A stretch of 64,000 nucleotides of DNA from CBDFGT01 sp965247225 (GTDB lineage: Bacteria > Pseudomonadota > Alphaproteobacteria > Rhizobiales > Rhizobiaceae): NCBI GenBank assembly GCA_965247225.1, contig CBDFGT010000017.1, positions 62,001-126,000 of the forward strand. The letters are read 5' to 3'. Numbering within the stretch: position 1 is the first letter of the stretch; every line of letters begins with the position of its first letter. The notes beneath the pieces were generated by a model. That model worked only from the letters and a program-made list of their open reading frames with translations. It ran no database searches and was not told the origin of the DNA. A program made the translations under genes and the position numbers. Shown here piece after piece: positions 9,151 to 18,751 of this stretch.

Positions 9151-11037
9151 ATGGCTGAAACCAGGAAAACAGTCTCTGCCGAGCGTGGCAGAACGATGCA
9201 GACCATTATAAACCTGTGGCCCTATATGTGGCCATCGGGGCGCACGGACCTGAAAATGCGGGTCGTCTGGGCCACATTCTATCTGATCCTCGCAAAAATC
9301 GTGCTGATGATGGTTCCCTATCTGTTCAAATGGGCAACCGATGCGCTGAACGGCAAGGCCTCCGCACCTGCCATCCTGCCGACTTTTCTGCTCGGCGCGG
9401 TCATGCTGGTGGTGGCCTATAATGTCGCGCGGCTGTTGCAGGCCGGGCTCAACCAGCTGCGCGACGCACTGTTTGCCAGTGTCGGCCAGTTTGCCGTCCG
9501 GCAATTGGCATACCGCACTTTTGTGCATATGCATCAATTGTCCTTGCGCTTCCATCTGGAACGGCGCACCGGCGGTCTGTCCCGCATCATTGAACGCGGC
9601 ACAAAGGGTATCGAAACCATAGTCCGCTTCACCATTCTCAATTCCATTCCGACGCTTCTCGAATTTCTGTTCACAGCGGTTATTTTCTGGTGGGGCTATG
9701 GATTTTCCTATCTGGTGGTCACAGCGGTGACGGTCTGGCTCTATATCTGGTTTACCGTCAGCGCATCTGACTGGCGGATAGGCATTCGCCGCTCAATGAA
9801 TGATTCCGATACCGAGGCCAATACCAAGGCCATTGATTCCCTGCTGAACTTTGAAACCGTAAAATATTTCGGCAATGAAGAGATGGAGGTCCGCCGGTTT
9901 GACGAATCCATGGCACGCTACGAGAAATCGGCCACGCAGGTCTGGACCTCGCTCGGCTGGCTGAACTTCGGACAGGCAGCGATTTTCGGTCTGGGCTCTG
10001 CGGTCATGCTGGTCATGTCTGCCATGGCCGTGCAGAGCGGCGAGCAGACGATCGGTGATTTTGTCTTTATCAACGCCATGCTGCTGCAGCTTTCCGTACC
10101 TCTGAATTTCATTGGTTTCGTCTATCGCGAAATCCGCCAGGGCCTGACAGATATCGAACAGATGTTTGACCTTCTGGAAGTGGAGGCCGAGGTGAAGGAC
10201 AAGCCGGAGGCCGCCAGCCTTGCCATCAGCAACGGCGTTGTTGCCTTCAGGGATGTGCACTTCGCCTATGATCCGGCCAGACCCATTCTCAAGGGCATTT
10301 CCTTCGAGGTACCGGCAGGCAAGACGGTTGCCGTTGTCGGCCCATCCGGTGCCGGAAAATCCACGCTGTCGCGCCTGTTATACCGTTTTTACGATATTCA
10401 GGGTGGTTCCATTACCATCGACGGGCAGGATATTCGCGATGTGACCCAGAAAAGCCTGCGCTCGGCCATTGGCATGGTCCCGCAGGACACGGTACTGTTC
10501 AACGATACGATTGAATATAATATTCGCTACGGGCGGCCATCGGCTTCGATAGAAGAGGTGCATGCCGCCGCAGAGGTGGCGCAGGTCGGGTCTTTTATCC
10601 GTTCCCTGCCCGAAGGCTTCAAATCGATGGTCGGCGAGCGCGGGCTGAAACTGTCCGGCGGTGAAAAGCAGCGTGTTGCCATTGCCCGCACCATTTTGAA
10701 ATCACCACCCATCCTGATCCTCGATGAAGCGACATCTGCGCTTGATACGCGCACGGAGCAGGAAATCCAGACCGCGCTGGACATGGTGTCGCAAAACCGC
10801 ACGACGCTTGTCATTGCCCACCGCCTGTCCACCGTTGTCGGTGCCGACGAGATCATTGTTCTCAAGGATGGCAGCATCATTGAGCGTGGCACGCATGCCG
10901 GGCTTCTGGAGCAAAAGGGCCTTTATGAATCCATGTGGAACCGCCAGCGCGAGGCAACACAGGCGGAGGAACATTTGAAACAGGTGCGCGAAAGCGACGA
11001 TATGGGCATTATCCTGCGGCTGTCTCCGGCAAGCTGA
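9151..11037 (+). CDS. ABC transporter, Atm1/ABCB7-like half exporter (permease plus ATPase)
   Basis: 628 residues: six-helix transmembrane domain (about 30-330) fused to an ATPase with Walker A GPSGAGKST (near 396), signature LSGGEKQR (near 501), Walker B LILDEATSALD (near 520) and the switch His (IAHRLS). The N-terminal TIINLWPYMWP and FETVKYFGNE segments are typical of bacterial Atm1-like exporters, which move glutathione or glutathione-metal species and act in metal resistance or Fe-S related export. The ATG at 9151 is preferred to an upstream frame start that lies at the terminator. Confidence 0.87.
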   Translation: MAETRKTVSAERGRTMQTIINLWPYMWPSGRTDLKMRVVWATFYLILAKIVLMMVPYLFKWATDALNGKASAPAILPTFLLGAVMLVVAYNVARLLQAGLNQLRDALFASVGQFAVRQLAYRTFVHMHQLSLRFHLERRTGGLSRIIERGTKGIETIVRFTILNSIPTLLEFLFTAVIFWWGYGFSYLVVTAVTVWLYIWFTVSASDWRIGIRRSMNDSDTEANTKAIDSLLNFETVKYFGNEEMEVRRFDESMARYEKSATQVWTSLGWLNFGQAAIFGLGSAVMLVMSAMAVQSGEQTIGDFVFINAMLLQLSVPLNFIGFVYREIRQGLTDIEQMFDLLEVEAEVKDKPEAASLAISNGVVAFRDVHFAYDPARPILKGISFEVPAGKTVAVVGPSGAGKSTLSRLLYRFYDIQGGSITIDGQDIRDVTQKSLRSAIGMVPQDTVLFNDTIEYNIRYGRPSASIEEVHAAAEVAQVGSFIRSLPEGFKSMVGERGLKLSGGEKQRVAIARTILKSPPILILDEATSALDTRTEQEIQTALDMVSQNRTTLVIAHRLSTVVGADEIIVLKDGSIIERGTHAGLLEQKGLYESMWNRQREATQAEEHLKQVRESDDMGIILRLSPAS

Positions 11038-11160
11038 CCGGTGGCAGGGGCCGTGTATGGAACATAGGGACATCGCGTCCTGTCCGGGCAAAGACCATTG
11101 CCCGGCGGGAAAATTCCCTGTAGGTCAGGTACATGACAATGTTCTGGAGTTTTTTGCAGC

Positions 11161-11859
11161 ATGAGCCTGGTAGATACGATCCGCAAGACATTCGTTCCCA
11201 TTCACAAGGAGGGCTATCCGTTCATAGCCGCCTTTTTTGTGGCATCGTTGCTGCTGGGATGGATTGCAAAACCGCTGTTCTGGGTCGGCCTCGTTCTGAC
11301 ACTCTGGTGCATCTATTTCTACCGTGATCCGGAGCGGGTAACACCGCAGGACGAAGATTGGGTCATCAGTCCTGCGGACGGGCGTGTATCCTCCATTGCC
11401 ATGGTTGTGCCGCCGGAAGACCTGATGCTGGGCACAGAACCGATGCTGCGCATTTCTGTGTTCATGAATGTGTTCAACTGCCATGTGAACCGCGCTCCCA
11501 TGCGTGGACGGATCACCACAATTTCCTACAGGGAAGGCGCGTTTCTCAATGCAGAGCTGGACAAGGCCAGCCTTGAAAACGAACGCAATGGCCTGATAAT
11601 AGAGACCCGCCATGGCCCCATCGGTGTGGTGCAGATTGCCGGTCTTGTCGCCCGCCGCATTGTCTGCTGGTCCAATACCAATGAAATGCTGGAAGCGGGC
11701 GAACGCTTTGGTCTCATCCGTTTTGGCTCGCGTCTGGATGTGTTCCTGCCCCCGGATGTCGCCCCGCGTGTCAGCCTGGGGCAGACCGCCATTGCAGGCG
11801 AAACGGTACTGGCAGAATTTGGATCTTCAAAAGGCCCCGTGATTGCACGGCGTGCCTGA
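11161..11859 (+). CDS. psd: Phosphatidylserine decarboxylase proenzyme (short type)
   Basis: 232 residues. It converts phosphatidylserine to phosphatidylethanolamine at the inner membrane. The self-cleavage site that creates the pyruvoyl group is G189-S190 in LIRFGSR, the form used by the short PSD-A-like family instead of LGST. Two hydrophobic N-terminal segments (21-50) and FMNVFNCHVNRAPMRG are typical. Placed 24 bp before pssA, which makes its substrate, as usual in Hyphomicrobiales. Confidence 0.93.
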   Translation: MSLVDTIRKTFVPIHKEGYPFIAAFFVASLLLGWIAKPLFWVGLVLTLWCIYFYRDPERVTPQDEDWVISPADGRVSSIAMVVPPEDLMLGTEPMLRISVFMNVFNCHVNRAPMRGRITTISYREGAFLNAELDKASLENERNGLIIETRHGPIGVVQIAGLVARRIVCWSNTNEMLEAGERFGLIRFGSRLDVFLPPDVAPRVSLGQTAIAGETVLAEFGSSKGPVIARRA

Positions 11860-11883
11860 AGACGACAGAAAGGAAGCCATTCC

Positions 11884-12741
11884 ATGAGCCAGGATATACC
11901 AGAACCTTTGCCGGGAGAAGATATGGCAAAGCCGTTGGACGAGGGGCGTGGTCCGCGTTTGCGCGAAATCCCGATGCGTCTGATTATTCCCAACATCATT
12001 ACGGTCCTGGCAATATGTGCCGGCCTGACGGGCATCCGTCTGGCATTTGAATCACGTCCGCAGGAAGCCGTTGCCATGGTACTGCTGGCTGCATTTCTGG
12101 ACGGCATCGACGGGCGTGTCGCCCGGATGATGAAGGCAACGTCGAAATTCGGTGCGCAGATGGATTCGCTGGCCGATATCGTCAATTTCGGTGTGGCCCC
12201 GGCGCTGGTACTGTATGTCACGATTCTCGATCAGGCCCGCTCCATTGGCTGGATTGCGGCGCTGATCTACGCCATTGCCATGGGTCTTCGCCTTGCCCGT
12301 TTCAATGTTCTGGATGAGCGTGGCGTGAAAGCCAAATGGCAATCGGAGTTTTTTGTGGGCGTTCCGGCACCTGCCGGCGCCATTCTGGTCATGTTGCCGG
12401 TCTATGTCGGCTTTCTGGGCGTGGAACCCGGTCATGCCTTTGCGCTTTACGGGGCCGGTTACACGATATTGATTGCCGCCCTTCTGGTCAGCCGCCTGCC
12501 GGTCTGGTCCGGAAAGTCTCCGAACCGTCAGAAAATTCGCCCCGACATTGTTATGCCGGTCATCCTGTTCGTCGTTCTCTATGTTGCCGTGCTCATGACC
12601 TATACATGGGAAACGATGATCTTCAGCGTTGTTGCCTATATCTCGACCCTGCCATTCAGCGCCAGGCACTGGAAGCGCAAATATGGCAATGGCGACTACA
12701 CACCGGGTGAAGAGGGCATACGCCCTGACAATGACACGTGA
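11884..12741 (+). CDS. pssA: CDP-diacylglycerol-serine O-phosphatidyltransferase
   Basis: 285-residue membrane enzyme making phosphatidylserine from CDP-diacylglycerol and serine. The CDP-alcohol phosphotransferase motif is complete: D73/D76-G77, A80-R81, G90, D94, D98. About eight hydrophobic segments follow the ~35-residue polar N-terminus. With psd it forms the phosphatidylethanolamine pathway. The start has AGAAAGGAAG just upstream. Convergent with the SDR gene across 41 bp. Confidence 0.93.
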   Translation: MSQDIPEPLPGEDMAKPLDEGRGPRLREIPMRLIIPNIITVLAICAGLTGIRLAFESRPQEAVAMVLLAAFLDGIDGRVARMMKATSKFGAQMDSLADIVNFGVAPALVLYVTILDQARSIGWIAALIYAIAMGLRLARFNVLDERGVKAKWQSEFFVGVPAPAGAILVMLPVYVGFLGVEPGHAFALYGAGYTILIAALLVSRLPVWSGKSPNRQKIRPDIVMPVILFVVLYVAVLMTYTWETMIFSVVAYISTLPFSARHWKRKYGNGDYTPGEEGIRPDNDT

Positions 12742-12782
12742 CGCAAGACCAATATGCCCGTAAAACCGGCGGGTGTCCGGTA

Positions 12783-13523
12783 TTATTCCGGCAGCCTGCA
12801 GGAAACGAAGCGGTTTTCGCGGACCTGGAATATTTTGCCGGTTTCCTGCATGTGCGGTGATACCAGCGGCAGAAGCGCCTCTGCCACGCTCGAGGGATGC
12901 GGCAGGCTATCCTTGTCTTCGCCGGGAACCGCCTGCGCCCGCATGGCGGTGCGGGTTGCACCCGGATCAACACAGATCACCCGCAATGCCGTTCTCTGCT
13001 GTTCGGCGGCCCATGTGCGGGCAAGCGCTTCAACTGCCGCCTTTGAGGCGGAATAGACACCCCAGAAAGGCTTGCACTTGTGGGCGGCACTGGATGACAG
13101 CACAAGGGCGCGTCCGGCATCCGATTTCAGCAGCAAAGGTTCAACAGACCGGATCAGACGCCAGGTCGCCGTCACATTCACGGTCATGACCTTTTCAAAG
13201 ACTTTTGCTTCGATATGGCCTATGGGCGAGATAATGCCCAGCATGCCGGCATTGGCGACCAGGATGTCCAGCTTGCCCCAGCGATCGAAAATGGCCTGTC
13301 CCAAACCATCAATGGCATTCATGTCGGTCAGGTCGAAAGGCACGAGTGTAGCACTTCCGCCAGCCTTCTGAATGGCGTCATCCAGCTCCTCCAGACCACC
13401 CACCGTGCGGGCGCAGGCAATCACATGCGCACCAGCCCTGGCAAGCTCCAGTGCGGTGAAATAGCCTATACCGCGCGATGCACCGGTTATAAGGGCAACA
13501 CGGCCTTTGAGATCAACTGTCAT
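12783..13523 (-). CDS. SDR family NAD(P)-dependent oxidoreductase
   Basis: 246 residues with the classical short-chain dehydrogenase layout: TGASRGIG nucleotide-binding motif (about 14-21), NAG near 91, catalytic Ser in VLSSSAA, and YSASK supplying Tyr and Lys. Substrate unknown. It lies 21 bp downstream of purF on the same strand and may share its transcript. The Ile/Ala-rich C-terminus (KIFQVREN) shows nothing specific to a known dehydrogenase. Confidence 0.88.
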   Translation of the reverse strand: MTVDLKGRVALITGASRGIGYFTALELARAGAHVIACARTVGGLEELDDAIQKAGGSATLVPFDLTDMNAIDGLGQAIFDRWGKLDILVANAGMLGIISPIGHIEAKVFEKVMTVNVTATWRLIRSVEPLLLKSDAGRALVLSSSAAHKCKPFWGVYSASKAAVEALARTWAAEQQRTALRVICVDPGATRTAMRAQAVPGEDKDSLPHPSSVAEALLPLVSPHMQETGKIFQVRENRFVSCRLPE

Positions 13524-13544
13524 TAGGGTATTCCGTACTCTGTA

Positions 13545-15029
13545 TCAGCCGTTTCCGGCCATCATGGATATTTTGCGAACCTTGGAGGACGTATCCTGGT
13601 CCAGCAGACGGGTCGGGTAGTCACCGGTGAAGTAATGATCGGTAAATTGCGGTGCAAGATTGTTGCGGGGTGCACCGCCGACAGCATCATAAAGACCGTC
13701 AATGGACAGAAACGCCAGACTGTCCGCGCCGATGAAGGTACACATTTTGGAAAGGGAATCATACTGGTTGGCCAGCAGTTTGTCCCGGTCCGGCGTGTCG
13801 ATCCCGTAGAAATCCGGATAATAGATCATCGGGCTGGCAACACGGATATGCACTTCCCTGGCACCGGCATCACGGATCATCGAGACAATTTTCAGCGACG
13901 TGGTGCCGCGCACGATGGAATCGTCAATCAGGACCACACGCTTGCCTTCGATAACGGCGCGGTTGGCCGAGTGTTTCAGCTTGACGCCAAAGGCACGGAT
14001 CTGCTGTGTCGGCTCGATAAACGTGCGTCCGACATAGTGATTGCGGATAATGCCAAGCTCAAACGGAATGCCGCTGGCCTGGGCAAAGCCGATGGCAGCC
14101 GGTGTGCCGCCATCTGGCACCGGCACGACCACATCGGCCTCGACCGGGGCTTCCAGAGCAAGATTTTTGCCCATGTTTTTGCGGGCATTGTAAACATTGC
14201 GCCCTGCAACAACAGAATCGGGCCTTGCAAAATACACATATTCAAACAGGCAGATCCGTTCGGGACGTTTCACCTGGCTCTTGCGGCATTCTACGGAAAT
14301 GGAACCATCCGCCTGGATTTCACACACAATGATTTCGCCGTTTTCCACATCCCGCACGAATTTGGCACCGATAATATCAAGCGCACAGGTTTCTGACGTG
14401 AAGATAGGCTTGCCGTCCAGCTCGCCCATGACCAGCGGACGAATGCCGTGCGGGTCGCGGGCTGCGATCAGCTTTGTGCGGGTCATGGCCAGCATGGCAT
14501 AACCACCCTCGACATGGGCAATCGCATCGGCAAACCGCTCCGAGGAGGAGGCCAGCTTGGAACGGGCAATCAGATGCAGAACCACTTCCGTGTCGGATGT
14601 CGACTGGCAGATGGCACCTTCGGCAATGATCTGGCGGCGCAATGTCAGGCCATTGGTGAAATTGCCGTTATGGGCAATGGCAATGCCACCTTCCTGCAAT
14701 TCGGCAAACAGCGGCTGCACATTGCGCAGGATCGTGCCACCCGTTGTGGAATAGCGGTTATGACCGATCGACATCGAGCCTGGAAGGCGTGCAAGTGTTA
14801 CCGGATCGGTGAAATGATCGCCGACCAGTCCCATGCGCCGTTCAGAATAGAACTGGCGCCCGTCAAATGTCACAATCCCTGCCGCTTCCTGTCCGCGATG
14901 CTGAAGCGCATGCAGGCCGAGCGCTGTCAGCGCTGCGGCATCGTCATGTCCCAGAATACCAAACACGCCGCATTCTTCATGCAAGGTATCTGCGTCCAGC
15001 TCTTCAAGCAATGTGGGACTATTCATCAT
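13545..15029 (-). CDS. purF: Amidophosphoribosyltransferase
   Basis: 494 residues. First committed step of purine synthesis, transferring the glutamine amide to PRPP. After a short propeptide-like leader (19 residues) comes Cys20 in EECGVFGI, the N-terminal nucleophile exposed by processing. The PRPP-binding signature VVLIDDSIVRGTTS is intact. Length matches the family. Follows cvpA, as in many proteobacteria. Confidence 0.96.
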   Translation of the reverse strand: MMNSPTLLEELDADTLHEECGVFGILGHDDAAALTALGLHALQHRGQEAAGIVTFDGRQFYSERRMGLVGDHFTDPVTLARLPGSMSIGHNRYSTTGGTILRNVQPLFAELQEGGIAIAHNGNFTNGLTLRRQIIAEGAICQSTSDTEVVLHLIARSKLASSSERFADAIAHVEGGYAMLAMTRTKLIAARDPHGIRPLVMGELDGKPIFTSETCALDIIGAKFVRDVENGEIIVCEIQADGSISVECRKSQVKRPERICLFEYVYFARPDSVVAGRNVYNARKNMGKNLALEAPVEADVVVPVPDGGTPAAIGFAQASGIPFELGIIRNHYVGRTFIEPTQQIRAFGVKLKHSANRAVIEGKRVVLIDDSIVRGTTSLKIVSMIRDAGAREVHIRVASPMIYYPDFYGIDTPDRDKLLANQYDSLSKMCTFIGADSLAFLSIDGLYDAVGGAPRNNLAPQFTDHYFTGDYPTRLLDQDTSSKVRKISMMAGNG

Positions 15030-15107
15030 GACATCAGGCCTTTTCGTGCTATGGAACGGCTGCCAGAATTGGAAGGACCGGGCAAGTGTCCGGTCCGGTT
15101 GCGATAA

Positions 15108-15683
15108 TTATCCGTTGGTTGCAGGCGCATCTTCAGCCGGGGCCGGTTCTGTTCCCTCTGCGGGCGCAGTCTTGCTGCGGAACCGGTCCAGAACCGTGTC
15201 CCCGACATTTTCGGGCAATACGGCGATCAGCCTGGTGCCGAGATTGTCCAGAAACGGCTTGGACTTGGCTTCATTCACCCAGACCGGACGCTGTTCTGGC
15301 TCCACCAGCCAGTTGAAAAACATCAGTGCAACGACAACGATGAGAATGCCGCGTGCAGCGCCAAAGATGAAACCCAGCGTGCGGTCCAGTGCGCCGATGC
15401 GGCTGTCGATAATGAAATCGGCAATCTGCATGGTAATGAAAGAGATGATGATCAGCGCAGCAAGGAAAACGACACCTGCAGAGCCGGCCATGGCAACGGT
15501 ATCACTGGTCGTATACTGCTTGGCATAGGGCTGCAGCAGGGGATACAGCTTGTAGGCGGCAAAGGCCGCACCGGCCCAGCTGGCTACGGAAAGCACTTCG
15601 CGGGAAAATCCTCGCACCATCGCCAGCACAGCTGAAAACAGCGTAACCCCCAGGATAATACCGTCAAGAATCGTAATTGGCAT
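15108..15683 (-). CDS. cvpA: CvpA family membrane protein
   Basis: 191 residues with four hydrophobic helices in the first ~130 residues and a charged, Pro/Ala-rich tail. The opening ITILDGIILGV and REVLSVASWAGAAFAAY are typical of CvpA (colicin V production protein family), an inner-membrane protein often upstream of purF. The start at 15683 gives the usual N-terminus; a frame 11 codons longer exists. Molecular role is unclear even for studied members. Confidence 0.88.
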   Translation of the reverse strand: MPITILDGIILGVTLFSAVLAMVRGFSREVLSVASWAGAAFAAYKLYPLLQPYAKQYTTSDTVAMAGSAGVVFLAALIIISFITMQIADFIIDSRIGALDRTLGFIFGAARGILIVVVALMFFNWLVEPEQRPVWVNEAKSKPFLDNLGTRLIAVLPENVGDTVLDRFRSKTAPAEGTEPAPAEDAPATNG

Positions 15684-15775
15684 TCTGTTCAACTCCACTG
15701 CGGCAAGGGCAGGCAATCTGGGCGGATTGCTGCATGCCGGATCTTATAGCATCACCGTCCGGAACAGTGAATGTC

Positions 15776-17179
15776 TTATTCCCCGTCTTCCGCCTGCTTC
15801 AGTGCGCGGGCCGAACCGGCAATCCGCGCCACCAAATCCGGCAGACTGTCAATCTCGCTCCACTGGCCCGAAGACGCCTTTGGAACATCAGCGGAGTTTG
15901 TCGGAAACACAGCCCCACCAAACCCCAGCTTCTCGGCTTCTTTAAGGCGTTGACCTGTGTGCCCCACGGGTCTGATCGCCCCTGAAAGGCTGACTTCGCC
16001 GAAATAGACGCAATCGGACGGAAGGGCAATAGAGGCAAGCGAGGAAACCAGTGCAGAAGCCACGGCAAGGTCTGCCGCAGGCTCTGTAATGCGATACCCG
16101 CCGGCAATATTCAGGTAGACATCATGCTGGCCGAGCCGTACCCCGCACCGCGCTTCAAGCACGGCCAGAATCATTGAAAGGCGCGAGGAATCCCAGCCCA
16201 CCACCGCGCGGCGCGGTGTGCCAAGCGAAGTTGGGGCCACAAGCGCCTGCACTTCAACGAGAAGTGGCCGCGTTCCCTCCATGCCTGCAAAAACGGCGGC
16301 ACCGGGGGATTTGGAATTGCGCTCGCCCAGAAACAGTTCGGACGGATTGGCGACTTCCCGCAAACCGACATCCGACATTTCAAACACACCGATCTCGTCC
16401 GTCGGTCCAAACCGGTTCTTGACGGTGCGCAGGATTCTGTAGTGATGGCCGCGGTCGCCTTCAAAATAGAGAACCGCATCGACCATGTGTTCCACCACAC
16501 GCGGCCCGGCAATCTGCCCGTCCTTGGTCACATGACCGACGAGAACAATGGCGCAGCCGGTCTGCTTGGCAAAGCGGATCATGGCCTGGGCACCGGTGCG
16601 CACCTGGGTCACTGTGCCGGGTGCTGAATCTGTTGTGTCACTCCAGAGGGTCTGGATAGAGTCGATAATGGCCAGGTCCGGACGCCTGCCATCGGCAAGG
16701 GTCGCCAGAATATCTTCCACATTGGTTTCGGCTGCCAGCATCACGTTCGTGTCGTCAGCCCTGAGGCGTTGCGCCCGCAACCGGATCTGCGCAACCGCTT
16801 CTTCACCCGATACATAAATCACCCGCTGTCCCTTGCGCGAAAGGGCTGCCGCTGCCTGCATCAGAAGGGTTGATTTTCCGATGCCGGGATCGCCGCCGAC
16901 CAGCACGGCAGAACCGCGCACGAAACCGCCCCCTGTTGCCCGGTCCAGTTCGCTGATGCCTGTGGCAATGCGTGGCGCTTCCTCAATCTCCCCGGAAAGG
17001 GCGGTGAGGGCAACAACACGCCCTTTTTTGGCCATCTTGCCGGGGCCGCCACCAATGCCGCCCATCGGATCTTCCTCAACGATGGTGTTCCATTCGCCGC
17101 ACCCGTCACATTTGCCCGCCCAGCGGGAATGGACAGTGCCGCAGCTCTGGCAGACAAACTGGGTTTTAACTTTGGCCAT
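15776..17179 (-). CDS. radA: DNA repair protein RadA
   Basis: 467 residues. N-terminal zinc finger C10-x2-C13, C24-x2-C27; RecA-like ATPase with Walker A GGDPGIGKST (95-104); the RadA-specific KNRFG motif; C-terminal Lon-protease-like domain. It promotes branch migration in homologous recombination. The radA-cvpA-purF order downstream of alr is conserved in the Brucellaceae as far as I know. All key motifs are intact. Confidence 0.96.
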   Translation of the reverse strand: MAKVKTQFVCQSCGTVHSRWAGKCDGCGEWNTIVEEDPMGGIGGGPGKMAKKGRVVALTALSGEIEEAPRIATGISELDRATGGGFVRGSAVLVGGDPGIGKSTLLMQAAAALSRKGQRVIYVSGEEAVAQIRLRAQRLRADDTNVMLAAETNVEDILATLADGRRPDLAIIDSIQTLWSDTTDSAPGTVTQVRTGAQAMIRFAKQTGCAIVLVGHVTKDGQIAGPRVVEHMVDAVLYFEGDRGHHYRILRTVKNRFGPTDEIGVFEMSDVGLREVANPSELFLGERNSKSPGAAVFAGMEGTRPLLVEVQALVAPTSLGTPRRAVVGWDSSRLSMILAVLEARCGVRLGQHDVYLNIAGGYRITEPAADLAVASALVSSLASIALPSDCVYFGEVSLSGAIRPVGHTGQRLKEAEKLGFGGAVFPTNSADVPKASSGQWSEIDSLPDLVARIAGSARALKQAEDGE

Positions 17180-17277
17180 CGTGCTTTGCTTTCATGCCAT
17201 GTGCAGGGCCAGAAATGCCAAAAGGAATGATAAGCCTGTCATCGTGCCCGCGACTCAAGACTGAAATCCATAGAGCG

Positions 17278-17335
17278 TTTCCGTGCAAAATGGAATTGTC
17301 CCGCCTGAGGGATTCATCGCTCTCCTGCACGGAAA
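17278..17335. repeat. Inverted repeat in the radA-alr intergenic region
   Basis: A perfect 10-bp inverted repeat (TTTCCGTGCA at 17278-17287 and TGCACGGAAA at 17326-17335) is interleaved with a second arm pair AGAGCG / CGCTCT (17272-17277 and about 17318-17323). No reading frame of note lies here. It resembles the short palindromic repeats found elsewhere in the window, but is not the same family. Function unknown. Confidence 0.5.
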
Positions 17336-17422
17336 AAATATCCTGGTGGTTGGATTTAGCACTGAAAATATACGTCACATTAACCGCTTCCGGTCAATGT
17401 CTCAAATCTCGGTCCCGCGTAT

Positions 17423-17457
17423 ACACCACAGCCTGGTTCTCCAGTCTGTGGTGTTTT
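17423..17457. terminator. Hairpin downstream of alr, possible terminator
   Basis: A 9-bp stem (ACACCACAG at 17423-17431 with CTGTGGTGT at 17446-17454) and a 14-nt loop lies ~20 bp past the alr stop. On the plus side it ends in TTTT; on the minus (alr) side the following run is weak, so termination of alr is only plausible. Confidence 0.45.
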
Positions 17458-17473
17458 CATATGCAGGTTGCTA

Positions 17474-18625
17474 TCAGTCAAGATAAAGACGCGAACACCG
17501 GTTCCCAAGGGATGTCAGCAACTCCCAGGAGATGGTTCCGGCAGACTTTGCGGCATCGTCCACACTGATGGAACTGCCGAAAAGCTCGATATAATCGCCT
17601 GTTTTAATCGCATTTTCCGGAATATCGGTAATGTCGAAAGTCACCATGTCCATCGTAACCCGGCCAACCAGTGGCACCCTGAATTGCCCGAAAGCACCCA
17701 TGGCACCGGCAACTCCGGTCTGGCGCAGCGGCACACCTGAGCCCGACAGGGATCGCATCCAGCCGTCAGCATATCCGGCTCCCGCAATGGCAAGCCTGCT
17801 GTCACGCACACATCTGTGTGCAGCTCCGTAAGACACGGGATCTCCGGCTTTTGCCATGCGAATCTGCACGATACGGGCTTCGGCTGTGACGACCGTCTGC
17901 ATGGGGTTGGCTGTGGCATGGACGGCACCGCCGCCATAAAGCGCTATTCCGGGCCGGGTCAGATCGAAATGATAGTCAGCACCCAGATGGACAAGGGCGG
18001 AATTGCAAAGGCTCGCCTCAATGCCGTCATAGGCGCAAACCACCTGCCGGAAACGGGCCAGTTGCTGCCGGTTCATGGCGTTTGCGGGGTCATCTCCGCA
18101 GGCCGGATGACTCATGACGAGAACAGGAGAAAAGGCTGTGGGCCGGGAGGGATCATCGGCCAGCAGCAGCGCGTCTTCCACCGGAAGGCCCAGCCGGGTC
18201 ATGCCCGTATCGACCTGCAGACCACAAGGGTGATCGACGCCCTCAGCGGCCAGCGCCATCCAGAAAGCCAGCTGTTCGTCAGAGGCCAGAATGGGCACAA
18301 GGTCATGGCTGAAAAACAGGTCTTCGGCACCGGGCCAGACACCGGAGAGCACAAAGATGCGGGCATCCGGTGCCACCATGCGCAGACGGGCACCTTCACG
18401 CGCCTGGGCGACAAAAAAGTCTCGGCATCCCGCCCTGTAAAGTGCAGTGCCGACCTCGACAAGACCGAGACCATAGGCATTGGCCTTGACCACGGCAGAG
18501 GCCCGCGCCTTTCCCGACAGACGGTCCATCATCCGCCAGTTGTCCACCAGTGCCGACAGATCAATGATCAGGCGGGAAGGGGCATTCTCAAAATCGGGAA
18601 AAGGAATGGGATCTTCGTTTTGCAT
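17474..18625 (-). CDS. alr: Alanine racemase
   Basis: 383-residue PLP enzyme giving D-alanine for peptidoglycan. PLP-binding Lys47 sits in VVKANAYGLG; the second-half catalytic Tyr is likely in VSYGAAHR. Fold type III barrel plus C-terminal beta domain. The start chosen (MQNEDPIPFPDF) removes 69 residues of a longer open frame that crosses into the hig promoter. The gene is divergent from higB across 126 bp. Confidence 0.93.
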   Translation of the reverse strand: MQNEDPIPFPDFENAPSRLIIDLSALVDNWRMMDRLSGKARASAVVKANAYGLGLVEVGTALYRAGCRDFFVAQAREGARLRMVAPDARIFVLSGVWPGAEDLFFSHDLVPILASDEQLAFWMALAAEGVDHPCGLQVDTGMTRLGLPVEDALLLADDPSRPTAFSPVLVMSHPACGDDPANAMNRQQLARFRQVVCAYDGIEASLCNSALVHLGADYHFDLTRPGIALYGGGAVHATANPMQTVVTAEARIVQIRMAKAGDPVSYGAAHRCVRDSRLAIAGAGYADGWMRSLSGSGVPLRQTGVAGAMGAFGQFRVPLVGRVTMDMVTFDITDIPENAIKTGDYIELFGSSISVDDAAKSAGTISWELLTSLGNRCSRLYLD

Positions 18626-18716
18626 GGGGAATCCATACTGCCGGGCGGCATGCTTGGCAAGTTGGCTGCTGGAATGAGATGATGTGTCCCGGTAAGATTT
18701 GAATGGAGAACCCGCA

Positions 18717-18745
18717 TTGTCATCTATAACGTTATGCGTTATAAA
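18717..18745 (+). promoter_or_regulatory. Promoter with palindromic operator for the hig locus
   Basis: A near-consensus sigma-70 promoter: -35 TTGTCA (18717-18722), 17-bp spacer, -10 TATAAA (18740-18745). A perfect palindrome, TATAACG-N5-CGTTATA (18725-18743), covers the spacer and -10. The expected transcription start falls at or next to the higB ATG (18752), implying a leaderless message. HigA-type antitoxins bind such palindromes to repress their own operon, so this is the likely operator. Inferred from sequence only. Confidence 0.68.
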
Positions 18746-18751
18746 ATACAT